DNA from: Eimeria necatrix
Taxonomy: Eukaryota > Apicomplexa > Conoidasida > Eucoccidiorida > Eimeriidae
Assembly: GCF_000499385.1 (NCBI RefSeq)
Contig: NW_013651724.1
Coordinates: 62,001-126,000, forward strand
Direction: 5' to 3'
Length of the DNA: 64,000 nt
In this document: piece by piece, positions 48,977 through 58,831 of the stretch
Position numbering within the stretch: position 1 is the first letter of the stretch
Layout of the letters: the number at the start of each line of letters is the position of its first letter
Notes under the pieces: generated by a model
Seen by the model: only the letters and a program-made list of their open reading frames with translations
Databases searched by the model: none
Told to the model about the DNA's origin: nothing
Translations under genes and position numbers: made by a program

Positions 48977-50118
48977 TGTAGTGCCCAGGCACTACAATAG
49001 GGCTTGCTGGTGACCTTAAGTAGATAGCTAACTGGCGACCTACAACAGGCCAACACGCTGAACAAGGACAGGAACTTCTTAGTAGTAGTGAAGTGAGGCA
49101 GATTATCAGCAAATTAGCATGTATAAACTGGAGTTGTCGTTGGATACTTGGAGATTGGGACTGGCTATAGCGCCGGCGCTGGTGCAGGCCTCCTTCCCAC
49201 CGGTCCAAGGAAGCAAGAACCCTGAGTGGGGACACTTTTAAGGAAAATCGATTTCAGAACTTGAGAAGATGACTACATTTATTGATATTTGTGTGTGTGT
49301 TTCATATGAGATGCGTCGAAGGTAGGTTTTTCATAGGCGCCCTATTCGTGGACTAAGTAGCGCAGCAGTAAGCGCTGTGCACTACATTTGGGGGCTGTTC
49401 CGGGAATGAAATTTCTTTTGTTTCCGGACTGGAGAGCAGAAATACTTTGTCTAAATGATTCACACCAACGTGTCTTACCTCGATGAGGGATGCATCTCCG
49501 CAACGGACGCGTTATAAGCCCCACACAGCAAGAGACTTCTACAATGTCCGTAAGCAAAATGCCAAGCGGGACACTGGCTTTAGTGCGCAGGCACTACAAA
49601 AGGGCTTGCTGGTGACCTATAGAGAATTGCTGCCTGATCAGCTATACGCAATTAAGAGGTTGAGAAGCGGATTGAGCGCTGTAACTTCTTACCAGTAAAG
49701 TAGAAAAGCAATTTATTAGCAAAATAACATGTATAAACTAGAAGTGCCTACGAATAGTCTAAGATTGGGGTTTCTGACAACGCCGGAACCGGTGCGCGTC
49801 ACCTCCTTCCCGAACCAGCAATGCAGGAACCATGAGGAGTGACTTTTAGGAAATATGGTTTTAAGAACTTGAAACAAAATGGTCGTTTTAATAAATTGGT
49901 AGACGTTACGCAACCGATGTGTCTGTAATAGAGAAGATCTCGTAGAGCGCCAGAGTTGTGGGCCGTGCAGCCTCGTAGACGCTGCAGAGAATGCAGTGTA
50001 CTACACCGGTCCATCATCGTCATGCTACTCCGAAACCCACCGTGGTAGAGCAGCCGCATGGGCATAAGGAGGCGCCCCAACAGGTGGCAGCTATAACCAA
50101 TGTTATGCCAGGGGACAG
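48977..50118 (+). mobile_element. Truncated chromovirus element 3 (5' LTR and gag start)
   Basis: 5' LTR 48977-49386 (TGTAGTGC-CCAG-GCACTACA to GTGCACTACA), primer-site-like block at 49387-49405, then the gag start (its Met replaced: GATGCATCTCCGCAACGGAC region at 49490). The gag part is split by a nested LTR (49579-50005), resumes at 50006 (AHHRHATPKPTV in frame) and stops at 50118 where the opposite-strand LTR of element 2 begins. Nothing beyond the first 70 or so gag codons remains. Confidence 0.88.
49579..50005 (+). mobile_element. Solo LTR nested in element 3 gag
   Basis: 427 bp, starting TTTAGTGC-GCAG-GCACTACA and ending GTGTACTACA. Flanks CTGGC and CCGGT are in the position of a 5-bp target duplication with two differences, so this is an old insertion. 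Joining the flanks restores the gag text seen in the other copies. Confidence 0.85.
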
Positions 50119-50545
50119 TGTAGTACACCGCGTTCGCTGCAGCGACTACGATGCTGCAGGGCACACAACTTGGACGTTCTATGAAGTCCTCTCTACTATC
50201 TACGCATCGGTCACGTAACGGTTACCAATTAATTAAAAAGGCCGTTTTGTTTCAAATTCTAAAAACCATATTTTCCAAAAGGTCACTGCTCACGGTTCTT
50301 GCTTTGTTGGTCCGCTGAGCATGCGACCCCCACCGGTGCCGGCATTGTCGGCAGTCCCAATCTTAGGGTATTCGTAAACATTTCTGGTTTATACATGTTC
50401 TTTTGCTAATAAGTTGATTTCCTATTTAACTAATAAGAAGCTACAGCGCTCAATCCGCGTCTCAACCTCTTACCCTCTTACAGGTAGCCGGCTAGCGATC
50501 GTCTATAGGTCACCAGCAAGCCACTTGTAGTGTCTGTGCACTACA
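50119..50545 (-). repeat. 3' LTR of element 2 (divergent subfamily)
   Basis: Read on the minus strand it begins TGTAGTGC-ACAG-ACACTACA and ends GTGTACTACA; 427 bp. It is preceded on the minus strand by the purine run AAGAGGGGAAGT (50557-50546), as a 3' LTR should be. Core sequence resembles the solo LTR at 11363-11786 and not the 5' LTR of this element. Confidence 0.82.
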
Positions 50546-50557
50546 ACTTCCCCTCTT
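50546..50557 (-). other. Polypurine tract of element 2
   Basis: AAGAGGGGAAGT on the minus strand directly adjoining the 3' LTR; the usual plus-strand primer site in LTR elements. Confidence 0.6.
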
Positions 50558-50734
50558 GTCACACTGAAGCGGCCTAACCACAACACATTACTTTTGCCTT
50601 TCCAATTTCTATCCTCTTCTGAAGCTAATGCCATGAGCGCATGCGGTGAGCAGCGCTCCCTCTGCCCTCGCCATGCAAGGCTGCCAACCCTGCAGGCGGC
50701 GGAAGCTGACGAACTCAAAGCGCTACGCCTCAGA

Positions 50735-51240
50735 AGGACCAAATGGTTTCGAGCTTGAAGATGTCTTCGCTAGTGGCGGTTCCAAGCACAAAGCAAAGCC
50801 GCGCAGCTTGTAAGCTGGCGCGCGGGCTCCCAGGTGGCTTGATCTTCAGGAGTCCCGCGCCAGTTGACGAGGTACTGGGCGTTGCCTCCCGAGCCGCGTT
50901 GGCCTTTAATATAATCTACCTCATACTCCTCTGTGGGATTGCCTACCACATGGGGAGTAGGGAACCAGGCGGCGTCGGCTTGCGGGAGAACCAAATCGGG
51001 AAGGCGGGGGCGGTGGGGAACTAACTGCGAAACATGAAAAACGTTGTGGCATATATTAGTAGGAGGTAAAGCGAAACGGTAAGCAACGGGGCCTACTCGT
51101 TCAAAGATTTCAAAGGGTCCTCGGTAACGGGGCTCGAACTTACGGCAGCTAGATGACGCCGGTAGATGCTTGCTGCTGAGCCAAACCTTGTCGCCCACTG
51201 CATACTCCACAGCTCGGTGCTTTGTGTCTGCGTAGTACTT
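50735..51240 (-). pseudogene. Integrase tail with chromodomain, element 2
   Basis: Continues the integrase after a stop at 51241. The tail has the GPFEI/VAYRFALPP fold segment and FHVSQLVPH, then a chromodomain EEYEVDYIKGQRGSGG, AQYLVNWRGTPEDQATWEP, which is the mark of chromoviruses and targets integration to modified chromatin in the characterised members. The aromatic W in NWRG and the WEP motif are present. The reading frame ends at about 50735 (ETIWSF then stop). Confidence 0.88.
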
Positions 51241-53271
51241 CTACTGCCATTTTGCCTTCTGTATGTGACTCTGTGCTCTATCGCAGAGCTGCCGGAAATG
51301 CTTAGTCATCGGAGGAGTGAGCGTAGGAGCTAACGCGCCTGCGATATCAAGATTTGCAGCAGTAAACGGATTCTCGCCAGTCATGACCTCGAAGGGAGAG
51401 AGCTCGGTGGAGGAATGACTTGTCGTGTTGTAGGCAAGTTCTAAGGCCGAAAGCAAACGCTCCCACTCGCGTTCGCCGGACTGGATGTAGGTATGAAACA
51501 TCTGCTCCAGTGTGCGGTTAAGCCTTTCAGTTTGACCATCGCTTTGCGGATGGTAGGACGAGGACATGGCGCGTTTGACGTCAAAGCGGTGACATAGTTG
51601 TTGCCAGAGGTCCGACTGAAAGCGGGGGTCGCGGTCCGATATGAGCACCTCTGGAAAACCGTGATAGCGGATAAGGCGGTCTGCTAAAAGCTCCACGGTG
51701 TCTGCTGCTGTGAATGACTTCTTTGCAGGAACGAAATGAGCCTTCTTGCTGAGGGAGTCGGCCATGACAAGGATCGAGTCGTGCCCTGTCGTTGTAAGGG
51801 GAAGATCTGTGATAAAGTCAAGACTCACGTGCGCCCATCGATGAGAAGGGATGAGCAGCTGTTGAAGAAGGCCTGCAGGCCTCTGGTTAAAAGACTTTGA
51901 CGCTCGACAGTGAGCGCATGACTCAACACAAGCAGTAGTGTAGGCGCGAATTCCTGGCCAGTAGTAGTGCTTGCTGAGAGCCGCAAAGGTCTTCTTCTGG
52001 CCTCGATGGCTGGCTGTGACATGGCCGTGATGTGAATGCAGAACTTGAGTAAGAAACTCAGGGAACTGTGGGACGCAGATGCTCCACAGTCCATGAACGC
52101 GGATGTGCAGGTAAGGCTGCACGTAGCGAAAGGTGAACTGGCGGTTACGAAACTCGATTAGCAGAGCTTCTCCCGGTTGGTTTACTGCGGCTTTGTAGGG
52201 AACGCGAAAAACAGGACACTTCGAGTAAGCTTGCGGCCATTGGCGCACATCAGGAGGGTCAGCTGGTGTCTTCGTTGTGAGTGTAGGATGTTCCGGCTCT
52301 GGGTTGGGTTCCGGCGGAGGTGGTGAAGGTGCGGACGGCAGGCTGCGTCGTCTAGGTCTTCGCGAACGAATTCCGGGGAGCTTTCGGTAGTTGGGAGGCC
52401 GACCACGAGAGAGGGGAGCCGCGCTCGCTTGTCCTGTTGCGAGCATCAATGGTACCGATGGTGTGTCGTGCGAGCAGCTGTTAGGAAGACCGGGACGGCG
52501 AGACAAGACATCAGCAACTTGATTGCGCGCTCCTTGAACATAAGTGATCTGCAAATCCGAGAACTCCGCAAGAAAGTCTAGCCACCGGACGGTGCGTCCG
52601 CGCAGAGGCTTCGATGCTTGGAGTCGTTGAAGATGGGTGAGAGCTTGATGGTCAGTGTATGCCGTTACCTTGGAGACACGGAGCAAGTGCGACCACTTGT
52701 CCAGCGCTATGACCAACGCCAAGAGTTCCTGATCGTAGATCGAGTATCTCTGTTGCGTGGGGTTCATGACTTGGATGAGGAAACCGATGGGTTTGCCGTC
52801 TTGTTCGAGAACTGCTCCGATCGAATAACCAGAGGCATCTGTGTATAACTCGAAGGGTTTCGTGGTGTCAGGGACTTGTAATGTAGTGAAGTCGATTAAG
52901 CGCTGTTTGAGCTGCCGCACCGCTTGCGTGTAAAGCTCTGTCCATTCGAAACTGACGTCTAGATTAACCAGCGGCCGGGCAACGTCTGCATAGTCCGGTC
53001 CCATGAACATGCGACAGTAATTTATGGTACCGAGGAACTGGCGCACTTGCGTTTCGTTCTCCAGCACCTCTGGCCAATGCCGGATGGCTGCGATTTTATT
53101 GTCTGCAGGTTTGATCCTCGCAGCAGAAATGGTATAACCCAAATATATGATTGTTTGCCTTGCAAACTTGCATTCGCGGAATTTTGGGTAGAACTGGTGT
53201 CTAAGAAAAATGCTTAGGACTTGTCGCGGGAGACAAACGTGCCCAGAGAGATCGGGACTATAGATAAACAC
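51241..53271 (-). CDS. RT end, RNase H and integrase ORF of element 2
   Basis: 676-codon open frame. It starts inside RT just after the active-site box, continues with IIYLGYTISAARIKPADNK, RNase H (FELYTDASGYSIGAVLEQDG, TAYTDHQALTHLQRL, GARNQVADVLSRRPG), a Pro-rich linker, then the integrase: HHCC zinc finger (HHGHVTASH and CAHC), catalytic Asp in SLDFITDLP, Asp in SDRDPRFQSDLW and Glu in SDGQTERLNRTLEQ. All three acidic residues of the D,D-35-E site are intact. It lacks its own start because the upstream frame is broken; translation is doubtful. Confidence 0.92.
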   Translation of the reverse strand: MFIYSPDLSGHVCLPRQVLSIFLRHQFYPKFRECKFARQTIIYLGYTISAARIKPADNKIAAIRHWPEVLENETQVRQFLGTINYCRMFMGPDYADVARPLVNLDVSFEWTELYTQAVRQLKQRLIDFTTLQVPDTTKPFELYTDASGYSIGAVLEQDGKPIGFLIQVMNPTQQRYSIYDQELLALVIALDKWSHLLRVSKVTAYTDHQALTHLQRLQASKPLRGRTVRWLDFLAEFSDLQITYVQGARNQVADVLSRRPGLPNSCSHDTPSVPLMLATGQASAAPLSRGRPPNYRKLPGIRSRRPRRRSLPSAPSPPPPEPNPEPEHPTLTTKTPADPPDVRQWPQAYSKCPVFRVPYKAAVNQPGEALLIEFRNRQFTFRYVQPYLHIRVHGLWSICVPQFPEFLTQVLHSHHGHVTASHRGQKKTFAALSKHYYWPGIRAYTTACVESCAHCRASKSFNQRPAGLLQQLLIPSHRWAHVSLDFITDLPLTTTGHDSILVMADSLSKKAHFVPAKKSFTAADTVELLADRLIRYHGFPEVLISDRDPRFQSDLWQQLCHRFDVKRAMSSSYHPQSDGQTERLNRTLEQMFHTYIQSGEREWERLLSALELAYNTTSHSSTELSPFEVMTGENPFTAANLDIAGALAPTLTPPMTKHFRQLCDRAQSHIQKAKWQ

Positions 53272-54288
53272 ACCATCTAGCTACGCAATAACGCCCTGGC
53301 CCAATAAAGGTTGTAGATAGGCATTAATATTGGCCTGGAACGTAGCGGGATTACCCTTAAGGCAGAAGAGCATCACTCAGTACTCGAATAGTCCGAGAAC
53401 GGACCGGAAAGCCTTCTTCCACCGGTCTTCCTTAGCCATACGTCTTTGGTGGAATCCTGCTTCAAGATCCAAGGTGGAAAAATACTTGGCGCCTCCCAGC
53501 AGCTCCAGAATGGTTTGAATGGGAGGTAGTGGAAAATCAGGGGCTATCGTAAGGACATTTAGAGCCTGGTAATTGACAACCATACGCATCTTCCGCTCCC
53601 TGGAGCCATCATCACGTTTGTCCACCATGATCGTACGAGAGCAAATAGGCGAATAGGTCGGTCCGACCCAACCACTGTCCGATAATTCAGGTATCTCCTG
53701 TTTGTGGAATGTGAGCTGATTTGGGGTCACATGGTATATTGCAGATCTCGCTGGAAGTTTTCCAGGCACAAGGAGAATATGGTGATCATGAAGGCACTTC
53801 GGCGGTAATCCTTTAGGTAAGGTATTGGGAAAAACCGCTCGATACTCTTGCAACACCTGGGCAACCTCACATGGAATATCCTCCGCCTCTGGCGAAGTTA
53901 TCCATTCGTCGAACAGAGTGTGCTCGAGTTTTGCCATAGGCCAGGGAGACCCCTCGTCACTCTCTGCTGCCACCGAGGCGGTTGAGGCCAAAGGACTACC
54001 CCAGCCGGAGGACGTGGGTTGATTCCCAATTAACGCGCAACAAAGTGCGCCTTGCCATTCATCCGAGAGCCTTAGGGGCACTGCCGAACCGGCTTCGGGC
54101 AAAGCCAGTAGGAGATGCAAACAGTGCAATGGAGTCCGGAGATCATTTGTGTCAGCCGCCGCCTGACGAACGAGCGACGTTATCCGCCCCTTCGCCTTAG
54201 TCTTCGCGTGCGACTTACACCTCCTTGGAGGCGGGCGTAGGAATATAGCTGCCTCCTCGGCTGACATACCCGCCACTTGTTTGGCCAA
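53272..54288 (-). pseudogene. Reverse transcriptase N-terminal half of element 2
   Basis: Open from 54288 to 53377: CLHDHHILLVPGKLP, VDKRDDGSRERKMRMVV, YFSTLDLEAGFHQRRM, then a stop after GLFEY. The short stretch before 53271 contains the active-site box, but here it reads stop-LDG in place of YLDD, with the second catalytic Asp changed to Gly. The enzyme as encoded would be dead even if the frames were read through. Confidence 0.88.
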
Positions 54289-54827
54289 TATCTCATATGC
54301 TTGCTTGCTGCTGGGGTCCTTAGGTGGACTACGGTGGGACTATCACGTTGCAGCGTTGCTTCACCAGTCCGAACGACCGGTAACTCGCACCACTGGCCAT
54401 TCACATAGTTTCGGAGTTTGTCAGATTGGAAATACCAGGCCACCTTGTGTTCCGTCAGCCAACCCAAACCCAAGACTAAGTTGATGAGAACGGTTCCCAC
54501 TAAAATGTCCTCGGGAAAACGTGTATGTCCGCAACACAGCGTCAATCCCGTCACTACCCGATCAATGCGTAGTTGTGCACCTGTAGCTACGGTGAACCTA
54601 TGCTATTTTGGAAGTCTCCGCACTTTCATCTGCAGTCGTTCGACTGTTTTGGGACTAATGAAGCTTCTCGAAGCCCCAGTGTCCAAGAGGACCTTACAAG
54701 GACTTCCTGCGAGCTCAACGCGAAGTACCGCCGTCGCACCCACACAACACAACGTTCCCCCTTGGTCGTAAGACTCTTTCGTGCAAGTCTCCCTCCACCA
54801 GTGTGGCACAATCTCTGTCGCATCTGA
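54180..54827 (-). pseudogene. Retropepsin region of element 2
   Basis: LLDTGASRSFISPKTVERLQ has the canonical DTGAS aspartic protease site, and NLVLGLGWLTEHKVAWYF is the second conserved block (Gly where most have Asp). A stop follows RRLPK at about 54603; the frame resumes with HRFTVATG. Corresponds to the element 1 protease without its inverted duplication. Confidence 0.85.
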
Positions 54828-55162
54828 CCTATAGCCGTCTTCTGTTGCCTCTGCAGACTTCCTGCTGCTATCCGTCGTGGCGTCCGGAGTCTCTCAGGAT
54901 CGACGCTGACCCAGACTCCCGCCGCGTTCCCGAAAGCGGCTGAGTCCCTTCCGCGTGCCCATCGCTCGTATTAATTATTTCCGCAGTGCGGAGGAGTTGG
55001 TTTCCCCACTCAAGGGAGACTGGAATGGCATTAGGGCCTGTTGCTACCGCACACATCATCCCTTTGCCATGGCTACGCGGCCTAGAACGCTCGTCTCCAA
55101 CCACGCCTAGGCCCGCACGTCTAATCATTCCGTCGTCTGTGCTAGGACGGGCGGGTGCCCTA

Positions 55163-55262
55163 NNNNNNNNNNNNNNNNNNNNNNNNNNNNNNNNNNNNNN
55201 NNNNNNNNNNNNNNNNNNNNNNNNNNNNNNNNNNNNNNNNNNNNNNNNNNNNNNNNNNNNNN
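55163..55262. other. Assembly gap, 100 N
   Basis: Exactly 100 undetermined bases between gag and protease of element 2, a conventional gap of unknown true size. Its position in a repeat suggests an assembly break at multi-copy sequence. Confidence 0.98.
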
Positions 55263-56232
55263 GTAGGACAGTCCCGAGCATAGTGTCCCACCCCGCCACA
55301 CTTCTTGCATATTTCCCCCGGACGTTTGGTACGTTTCCCTTTGCTGGTGCAGACACGTGCCGGATGTCCGCGACCCTGACACTCAAAGCAGTTCGTGTGG
55401 GTTCCCCCAGGGCGATTTCCAAATTCCTGGGGACCATGGTGTCCATTAGCTTGAATAGCAGCCCTAATGGCTCGACCGGCCCTTGCTCGGAGTTCCAGTA
55501 CACTCTGCTTGGGCTCGTAGAGCCGTGTTGCGGCTGTCGCAGCTTGTTCCCACGACGGATATTTCACCTGTCCGTTATTGGTTATTAGAAGATGGAGGTC
55601 TGTCGGTAGCCCGGTGCAGTAATAGTCAGCGAGTTCGTCGGGGGCAAGACCCGAACCACGCTTCGCTACAGCCGCATACCGGTCCACCGTACTTTAGCCA
55701 ACTCCGTTAACAATTGACTCCGCGACATTGTTTTGTCAAACCGCTCCAAAAGCCTGCGCTGTACTGTCGCCCAGGCGCTTAGGTCGATAGTTCTCCGTAG
55801 ATACATCCAATACGTTAGACCCGGGCCCACAAGGTGGTCTATAAGTGCATTTCCCCACTTGCGCGGTTCCAATCCCATCTGGGTGTACCGGCGCTCGATG
55901 CGCAGCAGAAAGGCCTGCATAGTGCTGCCGTCTTCTGGTAGTATGGGAATCGTTGCGCCGGATTCCACGGTCCCCCGTATAACAGTTCCTATCACACTCA
56001 TAGCGGACTGGAATTGATCCCACGTGACGAAGGGACTGTCCCATGGCATAACATTGGTCGTAGATATCACCTGCGGGGGCGCCTCCTTATGCCCATGCGG
56101 CCGCTCTGCCACGGTGGGCTTCGGAGTCGCATGGCGATGATGGGCTAGCGTCCCGCTCGGCATTTTGTTGACTGACATTGTAGAAGTATCCTGCGATGTG
56201 GGGCCGATAACGCGTCCGTTGCGGAGATGCAT
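55263..56232 (-). pseudogene. gag of element 2 (frameshift, reaches assembly gap)
   Basis: Starts MHLRNGRVIGPTSQDTSTM at 56232. The capsid-like part includes MQAFLLRIERRYTQMGLEP and ERFDKTMSRSQLLTELAKVR, then a frame change at about 55680 (the matching DRYAAVAKRG text continues in another frame). Two good CCHC zinc knuckles follow: CFECQGRGHPARVC and CKKCGGVGHYARDC, the second ending at the edge of the N gap. The knuckles identify the nucleocapsid end of gag. Confidence 0.88.
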
Positions 56233-56317
56233 CCCTTACCGAGCGAAGATTTCTAGTCATGAGTTATTAAAACATAGTATTTCTACTCCCAAGTCCGGAA
56301 AGAACAAAGACTTCTAT

Positions 56318-56335
56318 CCCGGAACAGCCCCCAAA
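56318..56335 (-). other. Candidate tRNA primer-binding site, element 2
   Basis: TTTGGGGGCTGTTCCGGGA on the minus strand directly behind the 5' LTR, the same block as in elements 1 and 3. Confidence 0.55.
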
Positions 56336-56336
56336 T

Positions 56337-56740
56337 GTAGTGCGCAGCGCCTACTGCTGCGACTACGTTGCTACCTGCCCCTCGAGCATGGCCTACAAAG
56401 GGCACCTAACGTTGGCCCATTTCCTTGAAACAGTAGCTTATACATATCGAAATACAGTTATTCTTAAGTTTCCCAAAATCTGTTGTTGTTGAATTCGTCC
56501 CACTCGGGGTGCTCGCCTCCTAGGCCCTGTGAGGAGGAGGCCGGCGCTATCGCCAGTCCCAGTCTCCACGCATTTTCAGGCACATCTAGCGTATGCATAT
56601 TAATTCATAGACAATTTGCCTTACTTTGATCCTAGTAGGAGGGTCCTGTCCTCCTCCAGTGTTGCGACCCCTTGTAGGGCGCTAGCTAGCTATCGTCTAT
56701 AGGTCACCAGCAAGCCCTATTGTAGTGCCTGTGCACTACA
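56337..56740 (-). repeat. 5' LTR of element 2
   Basis: 404 bp, minus strand; begins TGTAGTGC-ACAG-GCACTACA, ends GCGCACTACA. Closest relatives in the window are the solo LTRs at 9404-9816 and 56851-57268. Its outer edge cuts into the left arm of the inverted-repeat family at 56741. Confidence 0.9.
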
Positions 56741-56850
56741 GGTATAGTCAAACTGCTGATGAGAACTAAATTAATTCCGTTTGACTTATGATACGGCAGG
56801 CCTGGCATGAGTAGGACATGCTCTCCAACACTTGCAGTCAAGGCAGGCAT

Positions 56851-57268
56851 TGTAGTGCACAGGCACTACAATGGGGCTTGCTCGTGACCTATAGATGATA
56901 GCTAGCTAGCGACCTACAAAGGGTCGCAACACTGGAGGAGGAAAGGACCCTACTACTAGGATCAAAGTAAGGCAATTTGTCTATGAATTAATATGTATAC
57001 GTTAGAGGTGCCTGAAAATGCGTGGAGACTGGGGCTGGCTATAGCGCCGGCACCAGTGCAAGCCTACTCCCCTTAGGGCCTAGGAGACGAGCTCCCATAG
57101 TGGGGCGAATCGAACAACAACAGATTTTGGAAAAACTTAAGAATTACTATATTTCGATAAATATAAGCTACTGTTTCAAGGGAATGGGAGTACGTTAGGT
57201 GCCGTTCGTAGGCCCTGCTCGAGGGGCAGGAAGCAGCGTAGTCGCAGCAGTAGGCGCTCTGCACTACA
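56851..57268 (+). mobile_element. Solo LTR, TSD GGCAT
   Basis: 418 bp, TGTAGTGC-ACAG-GCACTACA to GCACTACA, with a perfect 5-bp duplication GGCAT (56846-56850, 57269-57273). The uninterrupted target exists in the right arm near 62208 (gagcgtcatgcctgcc), confirming both boundaries. Confidence 0.95.
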
Positions 57269-57783
57269 GGCATGACGCTCAGGAAAAGAAGTATACAGTG
57301 CTTAAATAGAAGCAAATATTTAGGTTGAAATCCAATTTTTGCCTGTCCTGTTCATCTGAAGAATTTCCCGGAGAATGCTGCGGCAAAATCACCTGTCAGG
57401 AGAAAAGAAATGGGTGCCATCAAATGTTAACCTGTGCCCAAACTAAAAGAAACAGAAAGCCGCAGACCGAAGCTGCGGATAAATGAGCAGCAGAACCAAA
57501 GATTTTCCATTGGACAGTAGTATGCCTGACTTTCTGAGTTTGTAGGGCGCGTGTATCTTGGGCTGGACTCGTTTGCATTTCCCTCTCAGGGTCACCCAAT
57601 CCTGTATATCCTGAAAGAACACATGAGCTTGGCCGCTGCCTCCCACTGCAGTGCCTCTCAGTGAAAGACAAGGAAACTTATTTCATTGTCTTTTCGTAGC
57701 ATTGAGCATGTTTAGTAGTGTTCAACGTCTTGCTTCTATTGGGGTGGAAGCGCACTAAAGTGTTGCGCATAGCATTATCTCCG

Positions 57784-57957
57784 TTATTTCTCTAGCTTCG
57801 GGCCAACAACGGCTCTGAAAATAGTATAGGATTCCTCTTCCCGTTGAGAAACTTCTTCATGTTTGGTGTAATTCCACCAACGCAATCCATAGGCCACCAT
57901 ACTGGAGAAAACCACTGAGCAGAAAAGGCAAAGGCAATTGATGTCTATCGGAGTCAT
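57784..57957 (-). CDS. 57-aa hydrophobic ORF, left copy (unidentified)
   Basis: MTPIDINCLCLFCSVVFSSM begins a hydrophobic, probably membrane-spanning segment, continues through AYGLRWWNY and ends in an acidic tail EEVSQREEESYTIF. The same ORF with a few substitutions is intact at 61532-61705 on the plus strand. A third copy in the tandem unit (about 58150-58320) has lost its ATG (ATA) and has a stop after RWWNYL. It could be an exon of a larger gene, since TTTTCAG and GCTCAG acceptor-like sites lie inside. No family recognised. Confidence 0.35.
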   Translation of the reverse strand: MTPIDINCLCLFCSVVFSSMVAYGLRWWNYTKHEEVSQREEESYTIFRAVVGPKLEK

Positions 57958-58831
57958 TCCATTGTTTCTCCACAATTCTGGCCATTAACAATACGGTTTG
58001 ATGACATTATTCTTCTGTGGTGCAAAGACACATCTGAGCCTGATTTATGGCAGTCCGTTCGCTAGTTCTGGATAGCAACAACGTCAAAAGGCAGAATGTC
58101 GTGTTCTTCCTCCCGTGAGGGCACTTTTTCCTCCTGTGGACGCATTGCAGGCCAACAATGACTCTGAAAATAGAATAGGATTCCTTTTCCTGTTGAGAAA
58201 CATTTTCATTTTAGAGGTAATTCCACCAACGCAGTCCACAAGCCACCATACTGGAGAAACCCATTGAGCAGAAAAGGCAATTGCGAGTAATGTCTACCGG
58301 AGTTATTCCACTATTTCTTAGCAATTCTGGCAATTAACAGTAAGGCTTGGTGACTACATTCTTCTGTGGTGCAAAGACACATTTGAGTCTGATCTTTGGC
58401 TGTCCGTTCGCTAGTTCTGGACCAGCAGCAAGGCCGCTTCTGGACCAGCAACAACGTCAACAGGCAGAATCTCGTGTTCTTCCTCCCGACAGAACATTTT
58501 TTCCTTCTGTGGGCGCACTGCTGCCACGTTTGGACTAAATGCGAAGCTTGAAATTTTCAAGAGAAGCAGAGGCGGCAGATGCCAGTATGCTTCCTCCAGA
58601 GACCAACGGGGGAGAGCCTGCCTCTCACCAGAGCTGTGTGGCCACAATGACTGAAACGTAAGGATGGTTCCAGCGCCACAAGTAAACTCGAATTTGAATA
58701 TAAAAGGAGTGAATTTTTTGTTCCCTTATAACGTCGCAATAGTGCCTTTCCAATGGCTTCAGCCTTTCAGCTGTTGACTGCTTCATCGATTCACCCCTGT
58801 CTATCTGTTCTCTTGAAGTGAGCTGTCTAGT

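Larger units (their letters stand above)
50119..56740 (-). mobile_element. Chromovirus element 2, nearly full length, mosaic ends
   Basis: Minus-strand Ty3/gypsy element: 5' LTR 56740-56337, primer site, gag, protease, RT, RNase H, integrase with C-terminal chromodomain, polypurine tract, 3' LTR 50545-50119. It is the best preserved copy; one frame runs 676 codons (53271-51241). It still carries frame breaks in gag (about 55680), after the protease (about 54603), in RT (about 53390 and 53280) and at 51241. The two LTRs are clearly of different subfamilies, and the outer flanks (GGTAT versus GACAG) do not form a target duplication. The element contains a 100-N gap. Confidence 0.92.
56741..58650 (-). 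repeat. Left arm of an inverted-repeat family, with insertions
   Basis: Reverse-complement copy of 61215-62340. Matching landmarks run from the PVGLWRKHTGIC/TVGLWMKRIGVC region through SPNVAAVRPQ, the MTPIDINCLCLF ORF, the VTLRGKCKR ORF and the ORF with a signal-peptide-like start. Additions relative to the right arm are a solo LTR (56851-57268) and an extra tandem unit of about 350 bp (57800-58150 repeated at 58150-58490). Homology ends abruptly at 56741 where the element 2 LTR starts. The ATG of the signal-peptide ORF is ATT here. Confidence 0.85.
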
